From: Clostridium rhizosphaerae
Lineage (GTDB): Bacteria; Bacillota; Clostridia; Clostridiales; Clostridiaceae
Length of the DNA: 64,000 nucleotides
Assembly: GCF_016765585.1 (NCBI RefSeq)
Contig: NZ_JAESWC010000009.1
Coordinates: 225,244-289,243 of the forward strand
Direction of reading: 5' to 3'
How positions within the stretch are numbered: the stretch's first letter is position 1; each line of letters opens with the position of its first letter. The notes beneath the pieces are model-generated. The model was not told the origin of the DNA. It was given only the letters and a program-made list of their open reading frames with translations, and did not search any database. A program made the translations under genes and the position numbers. Positions 57,121 through 64,000 of the stretch are shown here, one piece after another.

Positions 57121-58500
57121 ATGAAAAAAGATTTTGAAGAATTTAAAGAATTTATAAAAGGAAAGAATACAGCAGTTGTTGGAATAGGAGTCAGCAATAT
57201 ACCGCTGATACGCTTTTTATTAGAACTAGGGGCAAGAGTAAGTGCTTTTGATAAAAAAAATGAAGAGCAGCTTGGAGAGATAGCTGAAGAGTTTAAATCT
57301 AAAGGTGTTAAGCTTGTTCTTGGAGATAATTACTTAGATAATTTAATAGGGTTTGAGGTTATATTTAAAACGCCATCAATGAGAATAGATAGTCCCTTTT
57401 TAGTTAAAGCAAAAGAAGAAGGAGCTTATATTACTTCTGAGATGGAGGAGTTCGTTAAATATTGTCCTGCTAAGGTTTTCGGGGTAACTGGAAGCGATGG
57501 GAAAACTACAACTACCAGTCTGATTTATAATATATTGAAAGAAGAAGGTTATAAGACCTGGGTTGGCGGAAACATAGGAACTCCTCTCTTTGCTCAAATT
57601 GAAGAAATACAAGAAACTGATAGGGTTGTTCTTGAGCTTTCAAGTTTTCAGCTTATGACAATGAAAGTATCCCCAGAGGTTTCTATAGTTACGAACTTAA
57701 GTCCTAATCATCTCGATATGCATAAGGATATGGAAGAGTATGTTGATTCTAAGAAAAACATATATAAATATCAAGATAATGATGGAGTTTTAGTTTTAAA
57801 TAGAGATAATGAAATAACTAATTCAATGGTAAATGAAGCAAAAGGAAGAGTCCTTCAATTTAGCATTAAAGAAACTATAGAAAATGGAGCCTATTATAAG
57901 GATGAAAGCTTGTATCTTTTAGGTAAGGAAGTTTGCAAGGCAGAAGATATAGTTATTGTAGGAATGCATAATGTAGAAAATTATCTTGCTTCTTTCTGTG
58001 CATTAAGTGAAGATGCAAGCATCGAAAGTATGAAAAAGGTTGCTACTACTTTTAAAGGAGTAGAACATAGGATTGAGTTCGTCAGAGAACTTGAAGGGAT
58101 TAAATATTATAATAGTTCTATTGCTTCAAGCCCATCAAGAACACTTGCAGATATTAAGGTTTTTGGGAAACCTGTCATTTTAATTGCTGGCGGATATGAT
58201 AAGAAAATTCCTTTTGAACCTTTGGCTGAAGAAGGATATCCTTATATTAAAAAGTTAGTTTTACTTGGTGCTACTAAAGAGAAGATCAGAAATGCCTTTG
58301 AGAAGATAATAGATGAGAAAAATCTAAACTTGCCAATAATAACTGCTGATACGCTTGAGGAAGCTGTAATAAAATCAACAGATGCTTCTGAAAAAGGGGA
58401 TGTTGTTATACTCGCTCCGGCCTGTGCAAGCTTTGATATGTTTGTAAACTTTGAAGTTAGGGGAAATGAATTTAAAAAAATAGTTAATAATTTAAAGTAA
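57121..58500 (+). CDS. murD: UDP-N-acetylmuramoyl-L-alanine--D-glutamate ligase
   Basis: A 459-residue cytoplasmic Mur ligase that adds D-glutamate to UDP-MurNAc-L-Ala in peptidoglycan synthesis. The N-terminal Rossmann-like domain has [29 protein letters not shown]. The ATP loop is [17 protein letters not shown] near residues 118-134. The central domain has [23 protein letters not shown], and the C-terminal domain [20 protein letters not shown] and [14 protein letters not shown]. It lies outside the usual dcw cluster, with AAAGGAG before the ATG and its own terminator. Confidence 0.95.
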   Translation: MKKDFEEFKEFIKGKNTAVVGIGVSNIPLIRFLLELGARVSAFDKKNEEQLGEIAEEFKSKGVKLVLGDNYLDNLIGFEVIFKTPSMRIDSPFLVKAKEEGAYITSEMEEFVKYCPAKVFGVTGSDGKTTTTSLIYNILKEEGYKTWVGGNIGTPLFAQIEEIQETDRVVLELSSFQLMTMKVSPEVSIVTNLSPNHLDMHKDMEEYVDSKKNIYKYQDNDGVLVLNRDNEITNSMVNEAKGRVLQFSIKETIENGAYYKDESLYLLGKEVCKAEDIVIVGMHNVENYLASFCALSEDASIESMKKVATTFKGVEHRIEFVRELEGIKYYNSSIASSPSRTLADIKVFGKPVILIAGGYDKKIPFEPLAEEGYPYIKKLVLLGATKEKIRNAFEKIIDEKNLNLPIITADTLEEAVIKSTDASEKGDVVILAPACASFDMFVNFEVRGNEFKKIVNNLK

Positions 58501-58504
58501 TATA

Positions 58505-58543
58505 AAATAAGCTGCCTGCAACAACGCAAGGCAGCTTATTTTG
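58505..58543. terminator. Bidirectional terminator after murD
   Basis: AAATAAGCTGCC / GGCAGCTTATTT with a 14-base loop between convergent genes. Confidence 0.85.
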
Positions 58544-58555
58544 TAAGTGTGCTTC

Positions 58556-59536
58556 TTAGAGAATGACATCAGAAATAAATAAAGTTAACTTTTCTTGTAA
58601 ATTACAAAAATTATAGTTATTATCTTGTCTAACAGCTATTATTGGTCTTGTTGGGTTGTCTTTGTTTTGCATTATCACTATACCATATAAATTATTGCTT
58701 AATTTCACTGGCAATCCGTTAGGATAGCAGTAAATTGATTGAACAAAATCCCTATAAATATCAGCGCTAAATCTAGCAGCACCCTCCGCTGCAATTTTTT
58801 CGATTGCCATATGAGGTAAAATACCTTTTTCGTTGTTGATAATTTCTAAGTATTCATTGCATATGTTTATTATTTTGGCAAATTCATAGATGTTTTCGCC
58901 GATTAATCCAAGAGGACCTTGTCCATCTTCTCTTTCATATAATTGGCGTATTGATACATAAATTGTAGCTCCAAATACTACATTTTTTTTTACTAAATTA
59001 TAGGCAGTATCAACATGATTATTCTTAGAAGTAAAAAGTTTTCCTATGTCATGAAGTAAAGCACTGACTGTTAAGTTTAATAGTTTTTTTTCATCGTACT
59101 TTTTACGATTGCCAACCATAGCTGCTAAAATAGTAATGTCAATAGAGTGTACCCCTAGTTTTGATAAATCATCATTTGGTGCAAGGTTATTTAATAGAAC
59201 TGCATTCTCAGACAAATTTATGTTTTGTAAAATTTCTTTAATAATATCATAAACTTTTTTATCGTCCACATAATTTTTGCTTTTTATTTCTTCTAGTAAT
59301 TCCTTCATTATCTTAAGAGCAGATAATTTGTTTGCTGTAGGTAAAACCTCTTGAAGAGACATTTCATCATTGCCATCCTCTATATAAATACTAGTTATGC
59401 TCATTTTTTTTAGTCTTTTAATAGCGTTTTCAGTAAGTCTGTTACCTTTGTTTAAAAACATTATTTCGGTTTCAGTGTAAATTGGACTTGCCAATACTTC
59501 GTTTAATATTTTATCGCTAACAATAACTAATTTCAT
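58556..59536 (-). CDS. HD-domain protein, degenerate HD-GYP type
   Basis: A 326-residue cytoplasmic protein. The N-terminal 80 residues (IVSDKILNEVLASPIY, FLNKGNRLTENAIKRLKKM, ITSIYIED) match the domain that often precedes HD-GYP phosphodiesterases. The HD part has GVHSIDITILAAMVG, then ALLHDIGKLF and HVDTAY. Where active c-di-GMP enzymes have HHExxDGxGYP, this protein has YEREDGQGPLG, so the two histidines and the GYP are lost. It may bind rather than cut c-di-GMP, or act on another substrate. It is monocistronic with CGGAGGTATTATAAA before its ATG. Confidence 0.75.
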   Translation of the reverse strand: MKLVIVSDKILNEVLASPIYTETEIMFLNKGNRLTENAIKRLKKMSITSIYIEDGNDEMSLQEVLPTANKLSALKIMKELLEEIKSKNYVDDKKVYDIIKEILQNINLSENAVLLNNLAPNDDLSKLGVHSIDITILAAMVGNRKKYDEKKLLNLTVSALLHDIGKLFTSKNNHVDTAYNLVKKNVVFGATIYVSIRQLYEREDGQGPLGLIGENIYEFAKIINICNEYLEIINNEKGILPHMAIEKIAAEGAARFSADIYRDFVQSIYCYPNGLPVKLSNNLYGIVIMQNKDNPTRPIIAVRQDNNYNFCNLQEKLTLFISDVIL

Positions 59537-59681
59537 TTTATAATACCTCCGACACGTTACTATATTAAATTATTATAGCATAAATTATTCGATATATGTA
59601 TATTTGTGTCGAAAATGAAAAGAGGGAGTTATTGGCTACTTGGCAAAAGTATCGATAATTTATATATGGATAATATACATG

Positions 59682-59714
59682 AAAAGTATCCCTTTTTTTA
59701 AGGGATACTTTTTA
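59682..59714 (-). terminator. Terminator of the amino-acid permease gene
   Basis: AAAAGTATCCC / GGGATACTTTT, perfect 11-bp stem with a 9-base T-rich loop; on the minus strand it lies just after the permease stop codon. Confidence 0.8.
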
Positions 59715-59716
59715 AT

Positions 59717-61141
59717 TTAACTTGCATATTCTTCTTGAATAGTTTCTTTCTTTTCACTTAGTGCACTGTTTTTTATTCCGTATAAGAAATATACTACTAG
59801 ACCAATTAATAGCCAAGCTATAAATCTATATTGTGTTATACGAGGCAGAGAGTATATTAAATATCCACAGAAGATAATAGCGAGTGAAGGAACTACTGGT
59901 ACAAATGGGCACTTAAAGCTTCTGTGAAGATCAGGTTGTTTCCTGCGAAGTACTATTACAGCTGCAGAAACTATAATAAATGCGGCTAAAGTGCCAATAT
60001 TGGTTAACTCTGCAACGATTCCTATTGGTGTAAAACCCGCCATTAAAGCTGTTACAATTCCAACTAATATAGTGCTTTTCACTGGAGTTTTAAACTTAGG
60101 ATGAACTTCACCAAATGCCTTTGGAAGAAGACCGTCTCTAGACATTGCAAAGAAGACTCTTGTTTGTCCAAACATCATAACTAATAATACTGAAGTTATT
60201 CCACAAACTGCACCTACAGAAACTAGTGCAGATCCCCAGTTTATTCCTATTTGTTGAAGTGCAAATGCAACCGGTGCTGAGGTTTCTTTAAACTGAAGGT
60301 AAGGAACCATTCCTGTTAGTATTGCTGATACAATAATATATAAAACTGTACAAATAATTAAGGACCAAATTATTCCTCTAGGCAAGTCCTTTTGAGGATT
60401 TTTAACTTCTTCTGCAGCTGTTGATACTGCATCAAACCCAATATAAGCAAAGAAAATTATTGAAGCCCCTTGGAATACTCCCTTCCAGCCGTAGGGCATA
60501 AAAGGTGTCCAGTTAGAAGGTTTTACATGGCTTACCCCTAATATGATAAATAATACTACTACGAGGAGTTTGATTCCTACCATAATGTTATTTACTTTTG
60601 CACTTTCCCTAACTCCTATTATTAATAAAGAAGTTATTACTCCTATTATGAGCATAGCAGGGAGATTAACTACTCCACCGTTTATCCCTGGAGCATTTAT
60701 TAGTGCTTTAGGAAGATGAATTCCAACAGCTTCTAAAAGATTAACTATATATCCGGACCATCCAATAGCCACTGCAGCTATTGCTACAGCATACTCTAAA
60801 ATTAAGTCCCATCCTATAATCCATGCCCATATTTCCCCAAGTGCTGCATAGCCATAAGTATAAGCGCTTCCTGCCACTGGGACCATCGCCGCAAATTCGG
60901 CGTAACAAAGACCGGTAAAGGCACAAGCAAGACCTGAAATAATAAAAGATAATATAAGTGCGGGTCCTGAATAATTAGCTGCCGCTACGCCTGTCAATAC
61001 AAAGATACCGGTGCCGATTATCGCTCCTACACCAAGCATGGTTAATTCAAATGCACCTAATACTTTGTTTAATGATTTTCCTTCGCTGTTATCTTGCAAT
61101 AAATCCCTTATAGGTTTTAATCTGAAGATATTGTTCTTCAT
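59717..61141 (-). CDS. APC-superfamily amino acid permease (YfnA-like, cationic amino acid transporter type)
   Basis: A 474-residue membrane protein with about 12-13 helices. The substrate-site signatures of APC transporters are present: LGAFELTMLGVGAIIGTGIFVLTGVAA (TM1 with the unwound GTG), AAMVPVAGSAYTYGYAALGEIWAW and ASIIFFAYIGFDAVSTAAEEVKNPQKDLPRGI (TM6). I choose ATG 61141, with AAAGGAGGCG upstream; the frame opens at 61186. It is divergent from the amino-acid ABC transporter genes, so both uptake systems share the regulatory region 61142-61385. Substrate unknown, probably a cationic or branched amino acid. Confidence 0.88.
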   Translation of the reverse strand: MKNNIFRLKPIRDLLQDNSEGKSLNKVLGAFELTMLGVGAIIGTGIFVLTGVAAANYSGPALILSFIISGLACAFTGLCYAEFAAMVPVAGSAYTYGYAALGEIWAWIIGWDLILEYAVAIAAVAIGWSGYIVNLLEAVGIHLPKALINAPGINGGVVNLPAMLIIGVITSLLIIGVRESAKVNNIMVGIKLLVVVLFIILGVSHVKPSNWTPFMPYGWKGVFQGASIIFFAYIGFDAVSTAAEEVKNPQKDLPRGIIWSLIICTVLYIIVSAILTGMVPYLQFKETSAPVAFALQQIGINWGSALVSVGAVCGITSVLLVMMFGQTRVFFAMSRDGLLPKAFGEVHPKFKTPVKSTILVGIVTALMAGFTPIGIVAELTNIGTLAAFIIVSAAVIVLRRKQPDLHRSFKCPFVPVVPSLAIIFCGYLIYSLPRITQYRFIAWLLIGLVVYFLYGIKNSALSEKKETIQEEYAS

Positions 61142-61202
61142 TGTTGACGCCTCCTTTTTTAAGTGTTTATTAGATAATATCAGCAAAATGGAGTTGTAAC
61201 AA

Positions 61203-61263
61203 CTCGTATACGAGGGCTAAAAACAGATAAATAATTAACTAGAAAGAGATGAAAACGCTTTCC
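61203..61263. promoter_or_regulatory. Palindrome and cre-like site between two amino-acid uptake systems
   Basis: CTCGTATACGAG (61203-61214) is a perfect 12-bp palindrome. TGAAAACGCTTTCC (61250-61263) matches the catabolite-responsive consensus in all but the last position. Both lie between the divergent permease and ABC genes. Confidence 0.5.
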
Positions 61264-61319
61264 TTATGAAATTCGACAAAAAATATAATTCAATATTTTA
61301 AAAAATGAATAATATTTAA

Positions 61320-61349
61320 TTGACAACTTGCAAAAATTTTTGATAGTAT
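61320..61349 (+). promoter_or_regulatory. Sigma-A type promoter of the amino-acid ABC operon
   Basis: TTGACA (61320-61325), an 18-base spacer and TAGTAT (61344-61349), 36 bases before the binding-protein ATG. Confidence 0.7.
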
Positions 61350-61385
61350 GTTTATAGAAAATTCATTAAAAAGGAGAAGTTAAGT

Positions 61386-62171
61386 ATGAAAAAGGTATTA
61401 GCAGGTATGGTTGTTTCGATGGTTTTAGTAGGTTTACTAAGTGGGTGTTCAAGTCAGGCTAATGCAGAGGCTTCTAAAAGCAGTAATAAGTCAGGTAAGA
61501 AATATATTATTGCAACTGATGCAACATATGCACCCTTTGAGTTTCAAAAAGATAACAAATATGTAGGTATAGATTTAGATATTTTGGATTCAATAGCTAA
61601 ACTTGAAGGTTTTCAATATGAATTGAGTCCTATGGATTTTAAAGGTATAATTCCAGCTCTTCAATCTAATCAAATAGATGGTGCTATCGCAGGCATAAAT
61701 ATAACTGATGATAGAAAGAAGATTCTTGATTTTTCTGATGGATATTATGAATCGGGTTTATCTGCTGTTATTAAGAAAGGTAATGATAAGGTTAAATCCT
61801 TGAATGATTTAAATAATAAGATATTCGCTGTGAAAAAAGGAACAGCTGGCGCAAAATATGCAGAAGATAATAAAGAAAAGTTATCAGCAGAAATAAAATA
61901 CTTTAATGATACGCCGTCTATGTTCCAAGAAGTCAAGAATGGTAATGCTGATGTTACCTTTGAAGATTATCCGGTAATTGCATACATGATTTCAGTAGAT
62001 CCAAATAGCGGTCTTGCTGTTGCTGGTGATAAGATAACAAAAACTGATTATGGGTTTGCAGTAAAGAAGGATAGTAACAAAGAACTTCTAGATATGTTTA
62101 ATGACGGATTTAAAAAGATTAAAACAAATGGAGAATATGACAAAATTATAAGTAAATATATAAAGAAGTAG
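61386..62171 (+). CDS. Amino acid ABC transporter solute-binding lipoprotein
   Basis: A 261-residue family 3 binding protein. Lipobox LLSGC puts the lipid-bearing Cys near residue 20. The mature domain has YIIATDATYAPFEFQKDNKYVGIDLDILDSIAKLEG and GIIPALQSNQIDGAIAGINITDDRKKILDFSDGYY, both usual for glutamine/polar amino-acid binders. The permease and ATPase genes follow at once. AAAGGAG precedes the ATG and a promoter lies at 61320. Glutamine or a related polar amino acid is likely, but specificity is not certain. Confidence 0.92.
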   Translation: MKKVLAGMVVSMVLVGLLSGCSSQANAEASKSSNKSGKKYIIATDATYAPFEFQKDNKYVGIDLDILDSIAKLEGFQYELSPMDFKGIIPALQSNQIDGAIAGINITDDRKKILDFSDGYYESGLSAVIKKGNDKVKSLNDLNNKIFAVKKGTAGAKYAEDNKEKLSAEIKYFNDTPSMFQEVKNGNADVTFEDYPVIAYMISVDPNSGLAVAGDKITKTDYGFAVKKDSNKELLDMFNDGFKKIKTNGEYDKIISKYIKK

Positions 62172-62200
62172 TTAGTGACTAAAATAGGAGGCTGAAAGGG

Positions 62201-62854
62201 ATGTGGGATATTATAGCTTTATTTAAGGAAAGTTTGCCAAGTTTGATTTCTGGATTACTTGTCACTTTGAAAGTAGCTTCAATTTCACTTGTTATAGCAG
62301 TTGTCTTGGGCTTAATATTTGGACTTATGTCTATCGGTAAATCTAAGTTTTTAAAAGCTTTGTCTATAATATATGTAGACATCATAAGAGGTACACCTCT
62401 TATTGTTCAAGCATTTTTTATCTATTTTGGTATATCAAGCGCTTTTGGCATTAAGATGCATGCTGTAACTGCTGGTATTATAGCTATAAGTATAAATGCA
62501 GGAGCTTATTTAGTGGAGATATTTAGAGCTGGAATTATGGCTGTAGATAAAGGACAAATGGAAGCTGCCAGAAGTCTGGGCCTATCATATAGTAAAGCTA
62601 TGCAGAAGGTGATACTTCCTCAAGCTGTAAGAAAGATGATTCCTGCATTTATTAATCAATTTATTATATCATTAAAGGATACTTCGATTTTATCAGTTAT
62701 TGGTATAAGAGAATTAACACAAAGCGGGGAAATAATAATTGCTTCTAATTATAGAGCTTTAGAAACTTGGGCTATGGTCGGGTTATTATACTTTATTCTT
62801 ATTATGGTTTTAAGTTATTTCTCAAGATTTTTAGAAAGGAGACTTAGGTTATGA
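62201..62854 (+). CDS. Amino acid ABC transporter permease (HisM/GlnP class)
   Basis: A 217-residue membrane protein with about five helices and the docking loop of the polar amino-acid class, [31 protein letters not shown], near residues 128-158. [19 protein letters not shown] is the usual second-helix signature. It starts at ATG 62201 behind AGGAGGCTG. Its stop overlaps the start of the ATPase gene (ATGA). Confidence 0.92.
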   Translation: MWDIIALFKESLPSLISGLLVTLKVASISLVIAVVLGLIFGLMSIGKSKFLKALSIIYVDIIRGTPLIVQAFFIYFGISSAFGIKMHAVTAGIIAISINAGAYLVEIFRAGIMAVDKGQMEAARSLGLSYSKAMQKVILPQAVRKMIPAFINQFIISLKDTSILSVIGIRELTQSGEIIIASNYRALETWAMVGLLYFILIMVLSYFSRFLERRLRL

Positions 62855-63579
62855 GTTTAATACAAGTTAAAGGAGTGAGAAAAAGTTTCGCTGGAACTGA
62901 AGTTTTAAAAGGAATAGATTTAACTATAGATAAGGGTGAAGTTGTATGTTTGATTGGCCCTTCGGGGTCTGGTAAAAGTACTTTGCTTAGATGCTTAAAT
63001 AGGTTGGAAGAAATTAGTGAAGGTTTTATAAGCGTAGACGAGCAAAGCTTATATGATAAGAATATAAATACTAACAAGCTTAGAGAAAAGTTAGGTATGG
63101 TTTTTCAAGCTTTTAATCTATTTCCTAATCTAAATGTTATAAACAATATAACTCTAGCACCTTTAGCTGTTAAGAAAGCAGATGTGAAGTCATCTGAAGA
63201 AAAAGCAATGAAGCTTCTCGAACAGGTTGGACTTAAAGAGAAGGCGTTAATGTATCCTGACAAATTATCAGGGGGGCAGAAACAAAGAGTGGCCATAGCA
63301 AGGGCACTTGCTATGGAACCTGAGATTATGCTGTTTGATGAGCCTACTTCAGCTTTAGATCCTGAAATGGTTGGTGAAGTGCTGCAAGTCATGAAGAGTT
63401 TAGCGGTTGAGGGAATGACTATGGTTGTGGTGACGCATGAAATGGGATTTGCTAAAGAGGTTGCAGATAGAGTTATGTTTATGGATTCTGGAATTATTGT
63501 TGAAGAGGGGATCCCTGAGGCCATATTTACAAATCCATCTAATGAGCGAACAAAAGATTTTTTAAGTAAGGTTTTATAA
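62851..63579 (+). CDS. Amino acid ABC transporter ATP-binding protein (GlnQ-like)
   Basis: A 242-residue ATPase. Walker A is [15 protein letters not shown] near residue 35, the Q-loop lies in [14 protein letters not shown], the signature is [15 protein letters not shown] and Walker B is [20 protein letters not shown], with the switch His in [20 protein letters not shown]. It energises the permease encoded by the overlapping upstream gene. This is the third and last gene of the operon. Confidence 0.94.
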   Translation: MSLIQVKGVRKSFAGTEVLKGIDLTIDKGEVVCLIGPSGSGKSTLLRCLNRLEEISEGFISVDEQSLYDKNINTNKLREKLGMVFQAFNLFPNLNVINNITLAPLAVKKADVKSSEEKAMKLLEQVGLKEKALMYPDKLSGGQKQRVAIARALAMEPEIMLFDEPTSALDPEMVGEVLQVMKSLAVEGMTMVVVTHEMGFAKEVADRVMFMDSGIIVEEGIPEAIFTNPSNERTKDFLSKVL

Positions 63580-63828
63580 AAATTCAGCATATATGAAGTA
63601 ACATCTTTACCTGGTGTATCATATAGAGAAATTTTAATCATATAGGAGGAATTTAAAGAAATATAAATTTAATTTGGGATTATGAGATGTTTTTAAATAG
63701 TATATATTAATAAATGTGATAATATGAATAGCGTCGCTTGAAGCGATGGATATTTATATTATTACATGGTTATCTTATAGTAATGCAGCAAAGCTTGATA
63801 ATGAGTAAAATTACCAATAAAAAAGTTG

Positions 63829-63903
63829 TTGACAATAAGGCTGTGAAATGATAAGATATAAAAGCTGTCAGATGACGGCGAAGCAATTGGTCTTTGAAAA
63901 TTA
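63829..63903 (+). promoter_or_regulatory. rRNA-operon promoter and boxA-like leader
   Basis: TTGACA (63829-63834), a 17-base spacer and TAAGAT (63852-63857), then GGTCTTTGAAAATTAAACAG (63890-63909). The TCTTTGAAAA sequence is the form seen ahead of clostridial 16S genes. The 250 bases before it (from 63580) hold no gene. The 16S gene itself is not in the window. Confidence 0.75.
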
Positions 63904-63915
63904 AACAGAGAAATT

Positions 63916-64000
63916 AAGGGTTAAAGTCCTAAATGGACTTTAACGGATAACTTAGCTGATGGAAATCAGCGAGTATAAGTTATCCAGGAACATGACCAGC
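63916..64000 (+). repeat. Structured repeat copy in the rRNA leader, cut by the window edge
   Basis: Hairpin 1 TTAAAGTCC-TAAAT-GGACTTTAA, then hairpin 2 GGATAACTTA ... TAAGTTATCC with the best inner tip of all copies, GCTGAT-GGAA-ATCAGC. It follows the boxA-like sequence by a few bases. The usual GTGTTTCGA tail is replaced by AGGAACATGACC. Confidence 0.85.

Overview
The window is low-GC DNA whose gene content, strong AGGAGG ribosome-binding sites, T-box leaders and sporulation-linked genes (spore photoproduct lyase family, YtaF family) point to a spore-forming Clostridium (Clostridiaceae). I cannot name a species. It reads as chromosome: housekeeping genes (coaX, dus, greA, lysS, gltX, glycyl-tRNA synthetase, murD), a tRNA-Asn and, at the right edge, an rRNA-operon promoter with a boxA-like leader, so a 16S gene probably starts just past position 64000.

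Layout. 1-7.3 kb: the end of a beta-galactosidase, then an Lpl-type carbohydrate ABC importer without its own ATPase, a YgjK-like GH63 lipoprotein and a LacI regulator. 7.3-16.2 kb: an LCP cell-wall ligase (minus strand), a biotin-dependent carboxyltransferase/OadG/biotin-carrier set, coaX-dus-(unknown)-greA-lysS. 16.3-20.2 kb: a chemoreceptor, a small Gly/Cys-bearing protein, azoreductase and a class III extradiol dioxygenase. 20.2-32.7 kb: a second sugar system with a YesM/YesN two-component pair (minus strand) divergent from a binding protein and two permeases, then lacZ and a GH36 alpha-galactosidase. 32.8-38.9 kb: an MGMT-like protein, a Ytr-like ABC/GntR operon, an SPL-family radical SAM protein, a ferredoxin remnant, a NADH:rubredoxin-reductase-like flavoprotein and 5-formyl-THF cyclo-ligase. 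38.9-48 kb: a 67-codon ArfA-like ribosome-rescue ORF with a hairpin inside its coding region, a decayed insertion element, and two large LPKTG-anchored surface proteins that share a nearly identical 3' end. 48-64 kb: gltX with T-box, a phosphoesterase, a fold-back element, a PHP phosphatase, tRNA-Asn, nitroreductase, ytaF, glycyl-tRNA synthetase with T-box, murD, a degenerate HD-GYP protein, an amino-acid permease, an amino-acid ABC transporter and the rRNA promoter.

The most unusual signal is a dispersed, structured repeat found in 12 copies at five places (six in tandem at 10.4-10.9 kb, three in tandem at 27.1-27.4 kb, single copies at 49.8, 51.5 and 63.9 kb). Each copy has an 8-10 bp hairpin with a TAAAT-type loop, a second longer hairpin whose tip is usually GNRA-like, and often a GTGTTTCGA-like tail. 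In several copies a Shine-Dalgarno sequence follows. Stem sequences differ between copies but pairing is kept, which suggests a selected RNA fold. Four of the five sites lie in 5' leaders (biotin carrier, lacZ, gltX downstream of its T-box, and the rRNA operon).

The second unusual signal is the ArfA-like ORF (38885-39088, minus strand). It has the KKGKGSY core of alternative ribosome-rescue factors and a 20-bp stem inside its 3' coding part, the arrangement by which arfA and brfA mRNAs are made non-stop so that tmRNA represses them.
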